Shown: one piece after another, positions 8,800-18,758 of the stretch
Layout: every line of letters starts with the position of its first letter
Numbering within the stretch: the first letter of the stretch is position 1
Program-made: the position numbers and the translations under genes
Assembly (NCBI GenBank): GCA_022763185.1
Contig: JALEGL010000005.1
Location: 1-64,000, forward strand
Direction: 5' to 3'
DNA length: 64,000 bases
From: a bacterium
GTDB taxonomy: Bacteria; Bdellovibrionota_G; JALEGL01
The notes under the pieces: generated by a model
Database searches by the model: none
What the model saw: only the letters and a program-made list of their open reading frames with translations
Told to the model about the DNA's origin: nothing

Positions 8800-10461
8800 T
8801 CAGACCTGCAAAATTATAGGGATGACCTGAGGTTTTCTGCCCAGATTTAAGTCTACAAATTTTCTGGCTGCTCTTTCTATACTTTGCATACCATTGAATC
8901 GTTTTTGTTTTTTTAAATCATCAAAGTAGCGATTCTCGATATAAACGGCCATTTTAGATAGCATCTCTTTTTCTTGTTCTTTAAAAAAGACACCTGGAGC
9001 CTGAATATCCAAATCACTTTTCCACATCCAATTTTTTTGATCCACCACCAAGGACAAGACAATCATTCCGCAATAGGCCATTTTACGCCGTGTTCTACAA
9101 AAACTTTCTCCCACTTGACTGAGCTGTTTATTCATAACCACAATAGGCTCTAATGACTCTATCCTCTCAACATGACCCTTATCTTGCGTAACATGCGCAC
9201 ACTCACCGTTTTCTACAAGCAAGACACTTTTAACGCCTTGTTCATTGGCCAAGTCAGCATGTTTGAGCAAATGTCTATACTCCCCATGAATGGGAATAAA
9301 ATGTTGCGGTTTAATCAAATCAAGGGCCAAACGTAAATCTTCTTTATAGGCATGTCCAGAAACATGAATGTCTGAACCTTGATTGGTATAGACCTTGGCA
9401 CCGGTTCTGTGCAACTCATTGATAATTTGATAAATCGCTTTTTCATTACCTGGAATAAAACGAGAAGACATCACCACATCATCTTTTTCTTGTAAAAGAT
9501 AACTTCGATGTTCATCATAAGCCATTCTTGCCAATGCTGCTCTGGGTTCACCTTGTGTTCCAGTCGATAGTAAGGTCAATTTTTTTCGAGGCAAAAGAAC
9601 CGCTTCATCTTCATCAATCAAAGTATTGTCTTCAAACTGCAAATAACCTAAGTCTTTAGCCAAATGCACATTATGCACCATAGACCTGCCCATAACGGCA
9701 ACCTTGCGACCATGTTTTTCGCTTAGGTCAATAACTTGCTGTATCCTTGGAATATGCGAAGCAAAAGAAGCCACAACAAACCAGCCTTCACACTCTTGCA
9801 TCAAGCTACCTAAGCCGTCTTTAACACTACTCTCCGACTTGCTCTTTCCAGGAACTTCTACATTGGTGCTGTCCGATAGCATGAGTAAAACATTGTCTTT
9901 ACCCAGCTGCCCAAAACGTTCAATATTGGTTTTTGACCGAGGGTCTGATTCATCAATTTTAAAATCACCTGTATGAACAACCTTGCCTATGGGAGTATCA
10001 ATGGCCAGAGCAAAGGCATCAACAATAGAGTGACTGACTTCAATAAACTCAATATTGAACGGGCCCAAATCATAAAACTCGCCATTTTTGACCTGATGCA
10101 GCTTGTGTTGTTTTAAATCTAAACCGTGCTCAAGATATTTTTTCTTAAGTAACTCTAATGTAAAACGAGATCCAATAACGGGTAAATTGATATTTTTCTG
10201 AACATAAGGAATGGCTCCAATGTGATCTTCATGACCATGGGTTGCAATAATACCATGCACTTTAACATCACTTTTAAACAAGGGTAAAAACGGGGGTAAA
10301 ATCAAATCTATTCCGGGGTAATATTCATCAGGGAACATAACTCCAGCATCAATAATAATTGCATCTTGCTCATGCTGTAAAACCAGCATGTTCATACCAA
10401 TTTGCCCTAAGCCGCCTAAAGCATAAATCTGAATTGCTGATGATCTTTTATTTTTTTTCAT
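8800..10461 (-). CDS. rnj: Ribonuclease J (metallo-beta-lactamase/beta-CASP)
   Basis: 5'-3' exonuclease and endonuclease for mRNA turnover and rRNA maturation. The zinc-binding HGHEDH motif is at residues 75-80. Other visible features are GDFKID, a beta-CASP domain (VMGRSM, STGTQGEP) and HVSGHA plus PIHGEYRH near residue 380, followed by the C-terminal domain: full length at 553 residues. I chose the ATG at 10461 because it overlaps the stop of the upstream ABC gene as ATGA and has AAGG before it; a TTG at 10488 would add nine residues. RNase J rather than RNase E dependence fits a deltaproteobacterial-type lineage. Confidence 0.93.
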   Translation of the reverse strand: MKKNKRSSAIQIYALGGLGQIGMNMLVLQHEQDAIIIDAGVMFPDEYYPGIDLILPPFLPLFKSDVKVHGIIATHGHEDHIGAIPYVQKNINLPVIGSRFTLELLKKKYLEHGLDLKQHKLHQVKNGEFYDLGPFNIEFIEVSHSIVDAFALAIDTPIGKVVHTGDFKIDESDPRSKTNIERFGQLGKDNVLLMLSDSTNVEVPGKSKSESSVKDGLGSLMQECEGWFVVASFASHIPRIQQVIDLSEKHGRKVAVMGRSMVHNVHLAKDLGYLQFEDNTLIDEDEAVLLPRKKLTLLSTGTQGEPRAALARMAYDEHRSYLLQEKDDVVMSSRFIPGNEKAIYQIINELHRTGAKVYTNQGSDIHVSGHAYKEDLRLALDLIKPQHFIPIHGEYRHLLKHADLANEQGVKSVLLVENGECAHVTQDKGHVERIESLEPIVVMNKQLSQVGESFCRTRRKMAYCGMIVLSLVVDQKNWMWKSDLDIQAPGVFFKEQEKEMLSKMAVYIENRYFDDLKKQKRFNGMQSIERAARKFVDLNLGRKPQVIPIILQV

Positions 10462-11438
10462 TGTTGTGCCTTCATGCATCGAGTCCAATGGTTTTTATTC
10501 AGTAAAATTTTCTGCATGTCGTAACTTAAACATTCTGGTGTACTCTCTTTACATCGATCATAAAAACGGCAATGCTCTGGATAATCTTTTAAGGAAGGAA
10601 CTGTACCAGAAATAAAGGGAAGTTTCTTGCCTTTATGTTCATTCTCTAAGTTTAATACAGAAGCAATCAACGCTTGGGTATAAGGATGCTTAGGGGTTTT
10701 CATTATGGTTTGAATATCTGCATACTCAACCATTTGACCAGCATACATCACAGCAACATCATCAGCCATCTCACAAACAACTCCAAAATCATGGGTAATA
10801 AACAATATGGCCATGCCATGTTCTTTTTGCATTGCTTTTAACAAATCTAAAATTTGCGCTTGGATGGTAACATCTAAGGCTGTCGTAGGTTCATCTGCTA
10901 TAAGCACATCCGGCTCACATATCAATGCATGAGCAATTAACACCCTTTGCAACATACCTCCACTTAACTCATGAGGGTATGCATCGTAACGTTTCTCAGG
11001 TGCAGATAAACCTACTTTTTCAAAAAAACTGATGACACGCTCTTTAGCCTTAAGTTTATTTTGTGGAAAATGCAAAAGATACGCTTCTTCTACTTGTTTC
11101 CCTACTTTAAGAACAGGGTTCAGTGCCTCAAAGGGGTCTTGAGGGATAAAGCCAATATGTTTACCCCTAATTTTAGATTTATCTTGATCACTTAAGCTTA
11201 GTATATTTTTATTTTTAAAAAAAACTTCTCCTGATCCATACTTAAACTGTGCCAATTTTTGCTGAGCAAGAATACTTTGAGCAGTTACGGATTTACCTGA
11301 ACCGGACTCACCCACCAAACATAATGTTTTGTTAGGTCTCAACTCAAAATCAATATTCTCACAAGCAAGTTGAAACACTCGGCTTACATTGAAGCCTACA
11401 CTTAAATTTTTAATCTCCAAAACATGGTCTTTTTGCAT
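10458..11438 (-). CDS. Oligopeptide/dipeptide-type ABC transporter ATP-binding protein (OppD/DppD-like)
   Basis: ATPase subunit of a peptide-type importer. Walker A GESGSGKS is at 43-50, the Q-loop at IPQDP (98-102), the signature LSGGM at 158-162 and Walker B/D-loop ADEPTTALD at 181-189. The C-terminal oligo-HPY extension carries the Cys-rich CRFYDRC motif specific to the OppD/DppD type. A good GGAGA ribosome site precedes the ATG. No permease, binding protein or second ATPase lies next to it, so it must work with components encoded elsewhere. Its stop overlaps the RNase J start by four bases. Confidence 0.9.
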   Translation of the reverse strand: MQKDHVLEIKNLSVGFNVSRVFQLACENIDFELRPNKTLCLVGESGSGKSVTAQSILAQQKLAQFKYGSGEVFFKNKNILSLSDQDKSKIRGKHIGFIPQDPFEALNPVLKVGKQVEEAYLLHFPQNKLKAKERVISFFEKVGLSAPEKRYDAYPHELSGGMLQRVLIAHALICEPDVLIADEPTTALDVTIQAQILDLLKAMQKEHGMAILFITHDFGVVCEMADDVAVMYAGQMVEYADIQTIMKTPKHPYTQALIASVLNLENEHKGKKLPFISGTVPSLKDYPEHCRFYDRCKESTPECLSYDMQKILLNKNHWTRCMKAQQ

Positions 11439-11520
11439 ATTCTCTCCAATTAAAAGGATTCAATAACTCAAATATACACAAAACGAATTTGATTTACGCC
11501 TTTAATTCTTACATGAATTG

Positions 11521-12297
11521 TCATTCAATTGACATAGGTTTTTTTTCTAATGTTTTTAAAAAACTTTTCTTAAATTTTTCCCATTTTTTATCATTCAATG
11601 CTTGTTCAAAAACTTGATTAAGAGTCAGCTGCACCTTTTTATCTTGATAATTAAGATCAATTAACTTTGGCAACATTTTTTTTGACGGTAATTTTATATA
11701 TTTTTTTATATGTATAACCAAGTCATCTTTGTATATTTCTGACTGATACAAAGCACATGTTTTTTTTGAGACCCAATGCTTTACTGAGCCAACTTCAAAT
11801 GAAATATATTTTCTATGGTCATAAATATTGGATACCTCTTCACTATCCCAATCTATGTAAAAAAACTGCACTATATCCTTCATGCTCAAGGGCACCGTCA
11901 AAATTTGCCCAAGCCCTTCTGAAACCAAACCTTGCCAAAAATTCTGTTGTTTAGACTGCCAAAGATACATATACTCTTGGTTGATAATAGCCAAAGCAAT
12001 ATTAAAGCCTAGTTTATCTACACTCAACATCATTTTACCCTGCTGATTGAGTTGAAAACCTGCTAACAAATTAATTTTTTCATTGTCCTGCGTCGGTAAA
12101 CTGACTTTTAATTCACCGTGTAGATCAGAATATTTTTTTTGTGAGTTTAAGGCATGTGCAATACATTGCTGCTGACTAAAATTCTTATAAGGGTTTATTT
12201 TTTTTGAACACCCATACAAGAATAAGCTAATAAGGCCTGCCCATAAAAAACTACAGCTCTGCCAATTTACTTTCAATTCTTTTCTGATCTTCTGCAT
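11521..12297 (-). CDS. Hypothetical lipoprotein, possibly LolA/LolB-like fold
   Basis: Protein of 258 residues with a lipobox ending LYGC at about residue 30, so it is predicted to be lipid-anchored. The body alternates short beta strands (LHGELKVSLP, GKMMLSVDKLG, EYMYLWQ), reminiscent of the LolA/LolB or DUF4292 shell, but I see no diagnostic residues. Its start overlaps the 3' end of the upstream TPR lipoprotein gene by 47 bases, so the two are co-expressed; a TTG 21 bases inside would shorten the overlap. A LolB-like role or an assembly role with the TPR partner is a guess. Confidence 0.6.
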   Translation of the reverse strand: MQKIRKELKVNWQSCSFLWAGLISLFLYGCSKKINPYKNFSQQQCIAHALNSQKKYSDLHGELKVSLPTQDNEKINLLAGFQLNQQGKMMLSVDKLGFNIALAIINQEYMYLWQSKQQNFWQGLVSEGLGQILTVPLSMKDIVQFFYIDWDSEEVSNIYDHRKYISFEVGSVKHWVSKKTCALYQSEIYKDDLVIHIKKYIKLPSKKMLPKLIDLNYQDKKVQLTLNQVFEQALNDKKWEKFKKSFLKTLEKKPMSIE

Positions 12298-13957
12298 TTG
12301 GATTCATTTTAAGTATTTTTTTATACCATACCTTAGCTTTAGATTTTTGCTCCATCTTGGCATAAGTATCTGCAATATGTTCTTTAATGATTGACTCATC
12401 TGATCTATTACCATGCGCCATTTTTAAATATTTCATTGCCTGTGTATATTCACCTTTTTTATAATACGCCCAACCTAAACTATCCATAATATAAGCATTA
12501 TCAGGAGCTATACGGTGTGCTCTTTGAACATAAACAAAAGCATCTTCAATGTTTCTATCTCTTTCTAACATAGAATAACCAAGGTAGTTCAATGCTCTAG
12601 CATGATCTGGGTTTTTTTCTATCACTGAATATAAAATTTTTTCCATTTCATTGAATTTTTTTTGCTCTTCTAAAACCTGAGCATAACTGAACAAATACTG
12701 TATGTTATCGCCTTCTTTAGATAAATGCTTTTTTAAAACTTCTTCAGCTTCTTCAATCTTACCTTCACTGATGTAAAACCTTCCTAATGCTCTAATAAAA
12801 CGGTCACTATAATGTTTTTTATTTACTTCTTGCAGATGTTGTTCTGCTTTTTTCTTTTTATCCTGATCAAATAAAATTTGTGCCAAGACCAAATTTGCAT
12901 CAACATAATATTCATTTTTTTCTTTTACTTTTGAAAAACTTATTAATGCTTGGTCATATTCACGGGTTTTTTCTTGTAGCAAACCAAGATAATAATAAGC
13001 AACATCATACTGGGGGTGGTGCTTAAGCAATTCATTCAAGTAAGATTTACTTTGATCATACTCATCTAAGTAATAATGATTGATTGACAACTTACTCAAG
13101 TATGTTGCATTTTTATTTTCTTTTTCATAGAGCTTGAAAAAATGTTTTTTTGATTTTTTGTATTGTTTTTTATTCAAATAAAGTTCAGCTAAATGCAAAC
13201 GCATCAAATCATCATCCTTATCTAGCTTTAAAACTTTTTCATAATGTTTGTAGGCTTGATCATAATTGCCTTCATACTCTTCCAAATAACCCAAAGCTTT
13301 TATATTGGGTAAATACTTAGGATTATATTTCTTTGCTTTAACAAAATATGTTCTAGCCTTAGCATAATCTTGCTGCTCAGAGTATACCCGTGCTTTGTAA
13401 AAATAAATAATATGTTTTTCTTTAAATTGTTTCTGGGCACTATCTAAAACATACAAAGCTTCTGGATAGTTTTTTTCTAACATATAAACATGACTCAGAG
13501 ACATGGCATCTTCAATGGTTGCTGTATCTTTCTGATCAAAAAGTTCTTTGTATATTTTTATAGATTTATCTGTATTACCTTTAGATAAATATAAGCTTGC
13601 CAGTAACCTTTTTGCAGTATCATTTTTAGTTTCAAGCTTATCTATTTGTTCCAGTTTTTTTTGTGCTTGATCTATTTTTTGTGCTTGAAGATATAAAATA
13701 GCCTGTTTCAACATCACTGTATCATCTGTTTTATCTTTTTTATGCTCTTGGGCATAGTGTTCTTGCGCTTTTTTAATATCTCCAGAAAATTTTTCATTTA
13801 CTTCATCGATTAAACTCGCTTGTAGAATTGCTATTGTATTTGGTTTTTTTTCATGTTTTTTTACAGAAAAATCACCCCGCTTTTTACCTGCACAGGCTCC
13901 TATTGCTAAGGTTAGCATTAATGCAATTATATGTAGTCTGTTTTGTTTGTTTAACAT
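12251..13957 (-). CDS. TPR-repeat lipoprotein
   Basis: Protein of 568 residues with a lipobox LAIGAC (Cys at about residue 22), followed by tandem tetratricopeptide repeats through to the end, at least a dozen. Several units show the A-x-x-x-L-G-x and YY-K-G-x-Y-x-x-A pattern, for example ALNYLGYSMLERDRN and DSLGWAYYKKGEYTQA near the C-terminus. Such proteins act as envelope scaffolds (compare BamD or PilF relatives); no specific role can be read here. Very Lys-rich. The gene heads a two-gene unit with the overlapping lipoprotein downstream. Confidence 0.8.
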   Translation of the reverse strand: MLNKQNRLHIIALMLTLAIGACAGKKRGDFSVKKHEKKPNTIAILQASLIDEVNEKFSGDIKKAQEHYAQEHKKDKTDDTVMLKQAILYLQAQKIDQAQKKLEQIDKLETKNDTAKRLLASLYLSKGNTDKSIKIYKELFDQKDTATIEDAMSLSHVYMLEKNYPEALYVLDSAQKQFKEKHIIYFYKARVYSEQQDYAKARTYFVKAKKYNPKYLPNIKALGYLEEYEGNYDQAYKHYEKVLKLDKDDDLMRLHLAELYLNKKQYKKSKKHFFKLYEKENKNATYLSKLSINHYYLDEYDQSKSYLNELLKHHPQYDVAYYYLGLLQEKTREYDQALISFSKVKEKNEYYVDANLVLAQILFDQDKKKKAEQHLQEVNKKHYSDRFIRALGRFYISEGKIEEAEEVLKKHLSKEGDNIQYLFSYAQVLEEQKKFNEMEKILYSVIEKNPDHARALNYLGYSMLERDRNIEDAFVYVQRAHRIAPDNAYIMDSLGWAYYKKGEYTQAMKYLKMAHGNRSDESIIKEHIADTYAKMEQKSKAKVWYKKILKMNPNAEDQKRIESKLAEL

Positions 13958-14126
13958 AGCTTCCTTATCTCTTGATTCATTACAAAAAAATGTTCGATAG
14001 GTTTCATTGGCTCTTTATAACACTTAATTCAATACCAATTTGGCCATTCTAGTACAGTTTTCTAATTTATTCTATAACTTAATCCTCACCACTCAAGATA
14101 AGCTAATGATTAATGAGCTTCTTTTA

Positions 14127-14843
14127 TCATCCAAAGTCACAAAAAGTTAAAGCTTGCGCTGCCGCTACAATTGCGGCTGTCTCTGCCCTCAAAACATTAG
14201 GCCCTAAAGATACTGACTCAAAATCATGTTGCAGAAACAGCTCTTTTTCAGATACATCCCAGGAAGCTTCAGGTCCAACAGATATTATAACTCTTTGCCT
14301 ACTATTCAATTTAGGTAAGAACATACTGTTCTTTGTCTCATTTTCATTGAGGAAAACTTTTTTTTCTGCTTTTTGAGAATTCTTTAATAAACTTAATAAA
14401 TTGTCTTGAAAATAAATATTAGGCAAATAAGGGTTCCCACACTGTTTTATTGACTCTATTGCCTTAACATGCAGTTTTTCATGGTGCTTTTTTTTATCTA
14501 ATATTTTATGACTTCTTTTACTTTTTACAAAGTAAATAGACGACACACCTATTTCTGTTAATTTTTCTACAATTAATTTTGCTTTATCTAAAGACAGCAT
14601 GGCAATATAAAATTCAATCGTACATATTTTTTTTAATTCTTGCTTAAAAGCAATGACTTCGCATTTATCTTTACACAACTTAACTTGTGCAACACCACCC
14701 GTGCCATTGAGTGCCGTAAAAACATCACCATCTTTTTTTCTTAAGACTCGCTTGAGCCAATGACTTTGGTTTTTATCCAGTACCAAGTCAGAGCTGTTCT
14801 CATTCAAACTTTCAAAAAACAATCTAAAAACCTGTGCATCCAT
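14127..14843 (-). CDS. rsmE: 16S rRNA m3U1498 methyltransferase RsmE
   Basis: SPOUT-family methyltransferase that modifies U1498 of 16S rRNA. Motifs: SHWLKRVLRKKDGDVF in the PUA-like N-terminal part, KAKLIVEKLTEIGVSSI, IESIKQCGNPYLP, then the knot with SVGPEASWDVSEKE and LGPNVLRAETA. The usual GPEGG is GPEAS here, a small departure in the cofactor loop. I chose the second ATG (14843), which matches the family's N-terminus; the upstream ATG at 14873 would overlap the preceding gene by 23 bases. It lies eight bases after the FHA gene, in the same run. Confidence 0.9.
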   Translation of the reverse strand: MDAQVFRLFFESLNENSSDLVLDKNQSHWLKRVLRKKDGDVFTALNGTGGVAQVKLCKDKCEVIAFKQELKKICTIEFYIAMLSLDKAKLIVEKLTEIGVSSIYFVKSKRSHKILDKKKHHEKLHVKAIESIKQCGNPYLPNIYFQDNLLSLLKNSQKAEKKVFLNENETKNSMFLPKLNSRQRVIISVGPEASWDVSEKELFLQHDFESVSLGPNVLRAETAAIVAAAQALTFCDFG

Positions 14844-14850
14844 ATAGCTG

Positions 14851-15693
14851 CTATATGTTTCTTTGACTGACAATATTCACCCGCTCTCGCTTACAAGCCT
14901 CTTGTAAAAAACCAAAAGCATTATTCAGCATTGAAGCCGAGTCATATATACAATCATTTTGAGTGCTGCTGATCCCTAAATTAATACGGATAGGAGCATC
15001 ACCGTACTGTTTAAAATTATTTTGCAATCGATGCGCAAAGATTAAGGCATTATCCAAAGCTGTATTTTTTAATAGTATACAGAAAATATTATCTTGATAA
15101 CGACACAAAATATCGTAACGTCTTGAACTTTTTTTTATTAACTCTACATGGTGTTTGGTGTCTTTTTGAGCTGATTCGGTCTCAACACTTAACATAACAC
15201 AGCTCAAACTTTGTCCTGTCTTTTGGGCATAGTCCAACTCTTTGCTAAAGCGTTGTTCAAAAAAATCTTTCTTCAACACCCCATAAGAGTCCAACATGTT
15301 TTTCTTAAAATTAAACTCATTTAAACTAAGTTCATCGTAACTTTTATAAACAAACTTTAGTTGAAGCTCACCAATTTGAATACAGTCATTTTCCTTAATG
15401 CTAGTTTGATAAATACTCTGACCATTAATCATCGTAGGATAAACTTTAGAGTAATGACTGATTGTAATGTTTTTTTTATCCACAATATCTAAACGTGCGT
15501 GCAACTCATCAATACCTTGCCCACGTAAAGCAATAGCATTATTTTTTGTTGAACCCATATTCATGGATTGTTGATCTATATGAATCATTGATCCAGCATC
15601 AAATCCATTCAATACGAGTAAGCACGGTTGTAGATCAAAGTCTGCCTTACGTTGAGGTGATTTTTTACTTTTATTTAACACTGTTTTTTGCAT
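14851..15693 (-). CDS. FHA domain protein with degenerate GGDEF domain
   Basis: Protein of 280 residues. Residues about 30-115 form an FHA phosphothreonine-binding domain (MNMGSTKNNAIAL, then a DELHARLDI strand in place of the usual S-x-x-H). Residues about 140-275 resemble a diguanylate cyclase fold: YGVLKKDFFEQRFSKEL at the start and RYQDNIFCILLKNT where active enzymes have RYGGDEF. The signature Gly-Gly-Asp-Glu-Phe is lost, so cyclase activity is not expected. Related architectures are common in Bdellovibrio and Myxococcus. It is divergently oriented from anmK with almost no spacer. Signalling input and partner are unknown. Confidence 0.72.
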   Translation of the reverse strand: MQKTVLNKSKKSPQRKADFDLQPCLLVLNGFDAGSMIHIDQQSMNMGSTKNNAIALRGQGIDELHARLDIVDKKNITISHYSKVYPTMINGQSIYQTSIKENDCIQIGELQLKFVYKSYDELSLNEFNFKKNMLDSYGVLKKDFFEQRFSKELDYAQKTGQSLSCVMLSVETESAQKDTKHHVELIKKSSRRYDILCRYQDNIFCILLKNTALDNALIFAHRLQNNFKQYGDAPIRINLGISSTQNDCIYDSASMLNNAFGFLQEACKRERVNIVSQRNI

Positions 15694-15726
15694 TTATCGA
15701 CATAGTATAGCATGTTCTATACGCGA

Positions 15727-16923
15727 ATGAAGTCTTTTGTAACAATTGGATTAATGTCTGGAACCTCAATGGACGGAATGGATGCTGTTTTATTTTCCTA
15801 TCAAAGCAATGAAGAAAACAGTTCTCCCCATTTAGAAATCATAGCCTCACACCAAGTACCTTATAGTCAAGCATTTAGACAGCGTTTATTGGATTGCATT
15901 GATGCACGTAATTTAGAAGAAAGCTGTGAATTAAGCTCTTACTGGGCACAGCTGGCTATTGAAACCATCCATGACCTTTTAAAAAAATCCAAACGCCGTC
16001 CGCATGATGTTGATGTTATCGCGAGCCATGGACAGACTCTGCTTCATCACCCCTCAAAATTACCACATCTTAATTTTGGCTATACTTTACAAATTGGCTC
16101 ACCCAGCTTTATTGCTCAACACACTGGAATTACCTGTGTTGGCAATTTTAGACAAAGCGATATAGCCCAAGGGGGTCAAGGAGCACCACTTTTACCTACA
16201 GGTCACGCTATATTGTTTAAGCCGGATTCAGGATACAGAAGCATTCATAATTTAGGAGGGATCAGTAACTTAACTTTACTCTCAAACAAAGGGGTTATCA
16301 TGGCCTATGATACTGGCCCAGCCAATATGTGGATAGATGCTGCCTGCAGACATTACAGTAAAAATGAATACAGTTATGACCCGCATGGACAACTGGCCCA
16401 AAAAGGAACCGTTAACCCAAACATGGTCAAAGCCTTACTCAAACACCCTTACTTTAAAGAAAAAGCCCCAAAATCTACTGGTTATGAAACATTTGGAAAA
16501 CATCACCTTGAAGCAATCTTTAAAAAATTTAATGCTTTAAGCTTAGAAGATGCTTTGGCCAGTGTCACCGATGCCACCGCAATCAGCATTGCTCAAGCCT
16601 ACCAAAAAGATATATTTCCTAATTTTGACCCTCTTCATGAAATTGTATTCAGTGGTGGTGGCTGTTACAATTTTAGTTTAATTAAAAATATACAGCGTCA
16701 TTTAGGTAAAAAAGTAACTCTCCAGTCTACTCAAGATTATGGCTGTGCACCTAATTTAACTGAAGCTGTTGGCTTTGGGGTCTTGGCAGTTGAATTTTTA
16801 CGAGGCAAGCCCAACATTGACCAAGTCGTAACTGGGGCACAAAAAAACTCGATCGGCGGCGAGCTGGCTTGGGGATCTGATCCAAAACATATTGACAGAT
16901 TAAAAAACAAGTTGTTAATCTAA
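15727..16923 (+). CDS. anmK: Anhydro-N-acetylmuramic acid kinase AnmK
   Basis: Phosphorylates and opens 1,6-anhydro-MurNAc from peptidoglycan turnover, yielding MurNAc-6-phosphate. The ATP-binding GLMSGTSMDGMDAVL is at the N-terminus, HGQTLLHHP in the middle, and DTGPANMWID and FSGGG later, all typical. Start chosen at the second ATG (15727), which aligns with the E. coli enzyme; an ATG at 15712 would add five residues. Fits with mltG in cell-wall recycling, although the genes are 14 kb apart. The FHA gene starts only a few bases away on the other strand, leaving little room for a promoter. Confidence 0.95.
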   Translation: MKSFVTIGLMSGTSMDGMDAVLFSYQSNEENSSPHLEIIASHQVPYSQAFRQRLLDCIDARNLEESCELSSYWAQLAIETIHDLLKKSKRRPHDVDVIASHGQTLLHHPSKLPHLNFGYTLQIGSPSFIAQHTGITCVGNFRQSDIAQGGQGAPLLPTGHAILFKPDSGYRSIHNLGGISNLTLLSNKGVIMAYDTGPANMWIDAACRHYSKNEYSYDPHGQLAQKGTVNPNMVKALLKHPYFKEKAPKSTGYETFGKHHLEAIFKKFNALSLEDALASVTDATAISIAQAYQKDIFPNFDPLHEIVFSGGGCYNFSLIKNIQRHLGKKVTLQSTQDYGCAPNLTEAVGFGVLAVEFLRGKPNIDQVVTGAQKNSIGGELAWGSDPKHIDRLKNKLLI

Positions 16924-16952
16924 TACTTGCATTGACATGATTGAATATCCCC

Positions 16953-18758
16953 ATGTTTAAAGAACTCATCACGCAAATAAAAAAAAGAAAATTGGTCGGT
17001 ATTTTTATTGTCGGTGTTTTTTTATTGTTATGCTTTACGCGGTTTTATCAATTGGGAGACAAACCCTACCACCACGATGAATCACTGTATGCAAAATACT
17101 CTTATGATTATGCCACACAAAATTTTTACCGCTTTAACCCTATTCTTCATGGACCCATGCTTTTTACAGTACAAGCTTTGTGCTTCAAAGTTTTTGGCGA
17201 CTCAGATTTTACCGGCAGACTTGGCAGTGCCTTATCAGGAATAATCCTGATTTATTTATCGTGTTTTTTATTGTTTTTACTTTTTAAAAGCCTCAAGCCA
17301 GTTTTGGCTTTTCTGACCTTAACAACACTCTCTCCTACCCTAAGTTATTTTTCCAGGTTTTTAGGCATGGATATGCTGCTGAGTATGTTGTTTGTTGCCT
17401 GCCTTGCAGCTCTTTATCAGTTTTTACACAGCAAAAAATCGTTTTATCTATTCAACAGCTTTATCTTTGCCTCATTCATGGTTTGCACAAAACTCAACTA
17501 CTTATTTTATTTTTTCTTTTTATTCAGTTTTCTTCTTGTTTTATACTGCTACAAACGTGAAAGTTTCAGCAATATTCATCAGACTCTGAAATCTTATTTT
17601 ACTGAGCACAGGTATATTAAAATAAGCTTTCTCATTGCCATACCGATTGTGATTTTTTCCCTCCTTTACTCTGGTTTTGGTCAACACTGGCCAGGTGTTT
17701 TAGATGGGCTTTACCGAGAAATGCTACCATACTGGATCAATCAACATAAAATTCAACGTATTCGAGGCCCCTTTCATTACTACCTACCTTTGCTTTTACA
17801 ATACGAATTGCCTGTTGTTTTGGGAATGGTGTACTATTTTATCAAAATCATCACTTCTTCTAAAGCCTCTATACGTCAAAGTCTTTGGGTTTTTCTGATT
17901 TGCAGCATTGTTTTCGTTTTAATTAAGGTGTTTTGGGAAACAACTTTTTCTTCTCTTTTGAGTATCTTTCACTTTAGTCAAGCCTACCATTTTCTTATTT
18001 TAGCTTTTTATATTTTTGCTGGGTTTTCCATGACCCTTTACCACTTAAAAAACAAGCAACACTTTTATGCGTTTTGTATCTTTTGGTTTTGGGTTTCTTT
18101 AAGCCTATACAGTTACGCAGGAGAAAAAGTGCCTTGGCTGCTGGTTCATATTCTTGTTCCAGGATTTTTATACCTAGCTCCACAGATCAGCAAGACTGTT
18201 AACAACAGCTTAAACCATGTTCTTCAAAAAAGACTCTTAGGCTTAGGTCTGGTTATCCTTATCAGTTGGCAATTGTTTAATGTATATCGAGCTAATTTTA
18301 TTTTTAGCGCGCACCCAAAAAATTTACTGGCCTTTACCCATACCTCCTGGGAAACTAAAACCATGGTCAACAAACTGTTGGCGTGCAAAAAAACCAATCC
18401 AGATATAAAAATTGAAACCCTAAATGCCGCATCAAGTATATGGCCCTTATCTTGGTATCTAAGACATTATCATGGCTGGTATACGGTCAATCAAAATCCA
18501 AGTTTGGATAGCCGTATTTTTATTCAAGACTGGAGCAGACGAGAAACCCTTCAACATCCACAATTGAGTCAATATACACCCTATCGATATAAACTTAGAG
18601 AATGGATGGTCCCTCATCAAACCTACAGTGACTTCAGTGCATATTTAAAGTATCTGTTTTTTTGGCAAGCCAAAGACCCAGAAGGTTCACTGGATAGCGT
18701 TGTTTATGTTCACCCCAATGCTTTAGACTGTTGGATTAACCATGGCAAACAACGCTGA
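16953..18758 (+). CDS. PMT/ArnT-like membrane glycosyltransferase (TIGR03663 family)
   Basis: Polytopic GT-C glycosyltransferase of about 600 residues with some ten to twelve membrane segments. The first periplasmic loop holds YHHDESLYAKYSYDY, with the acidic pair expected of the polyprenyl-phosphate-sugar-dependent PMT/ArnT class; RFLGMDMLLS follows in the next loop. The pattern matches the TIGR03663 group, which is often annotated as flippase-activity associated, but substrate and acceptor are unknown. I start at ATG 16953 rather than TTG 16941. The 3' end overlaps hemW by 17 bases, so they are probably co-translated. No close pathway partner is adjacent. Confidence 0.75.
   Translation: MFKELITQIKKRKLVGIFIVGVFLLLCFTRFYQLGDKPYHHDESLYAKYSYDYATQNFYRFNPILHGPMLFTVQALCFKVFGDSDFTGRLGSALSGIILIYLSCFLLFLLFKSLKPVLAFLTLTTLSPTLSYFSRFLGMDMLLSMLFVACLAALYQFLHSKKSFYLFNSFIFASFMVCTKLNYLFYFFFLFSFLLVLYCYKRESFSNIHQTLKSYFTEHRYIKISFLIAIPIVIFSLLYSGFGQHWPGVLDGLYREMLPYWINQHKIQRIRGPFHYYLPLLLQYELPVVLGMVYYFIKIITSSKASIRQSLWVFLICSIVFVLIKVFWETTFSSLLSIFHFSQAYHFLILAFYIFAGFSMTLYHLKNKQHFYAFCIFWFWVSLSLYSYAGEKVPWLLVHILVPGFLYLAPQISKTVNNSLNHVLQKRLLGLGLVILISWQLFNVYRANFIFSAHPKNLLAFTHTSWETKTMVNKLLACKKTNPDIKIETLNAASSIWPLSWYLRHYHGWYTVNQNPSLDSRIFIQDWSRRETLQHPQLSQYTPYRYKLREWMVPHQTYSDFSAYLKYLFFWQAKDPEGSLDSVVYVHPNALDCWINHGKQR

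Noticed and set aside
14113-14376. Plus-strand frame of 87 codons within rsmE
   Set aside because: Lies wholly opposite the conserved RsmE C-terminal domain; low-complexity shadow.
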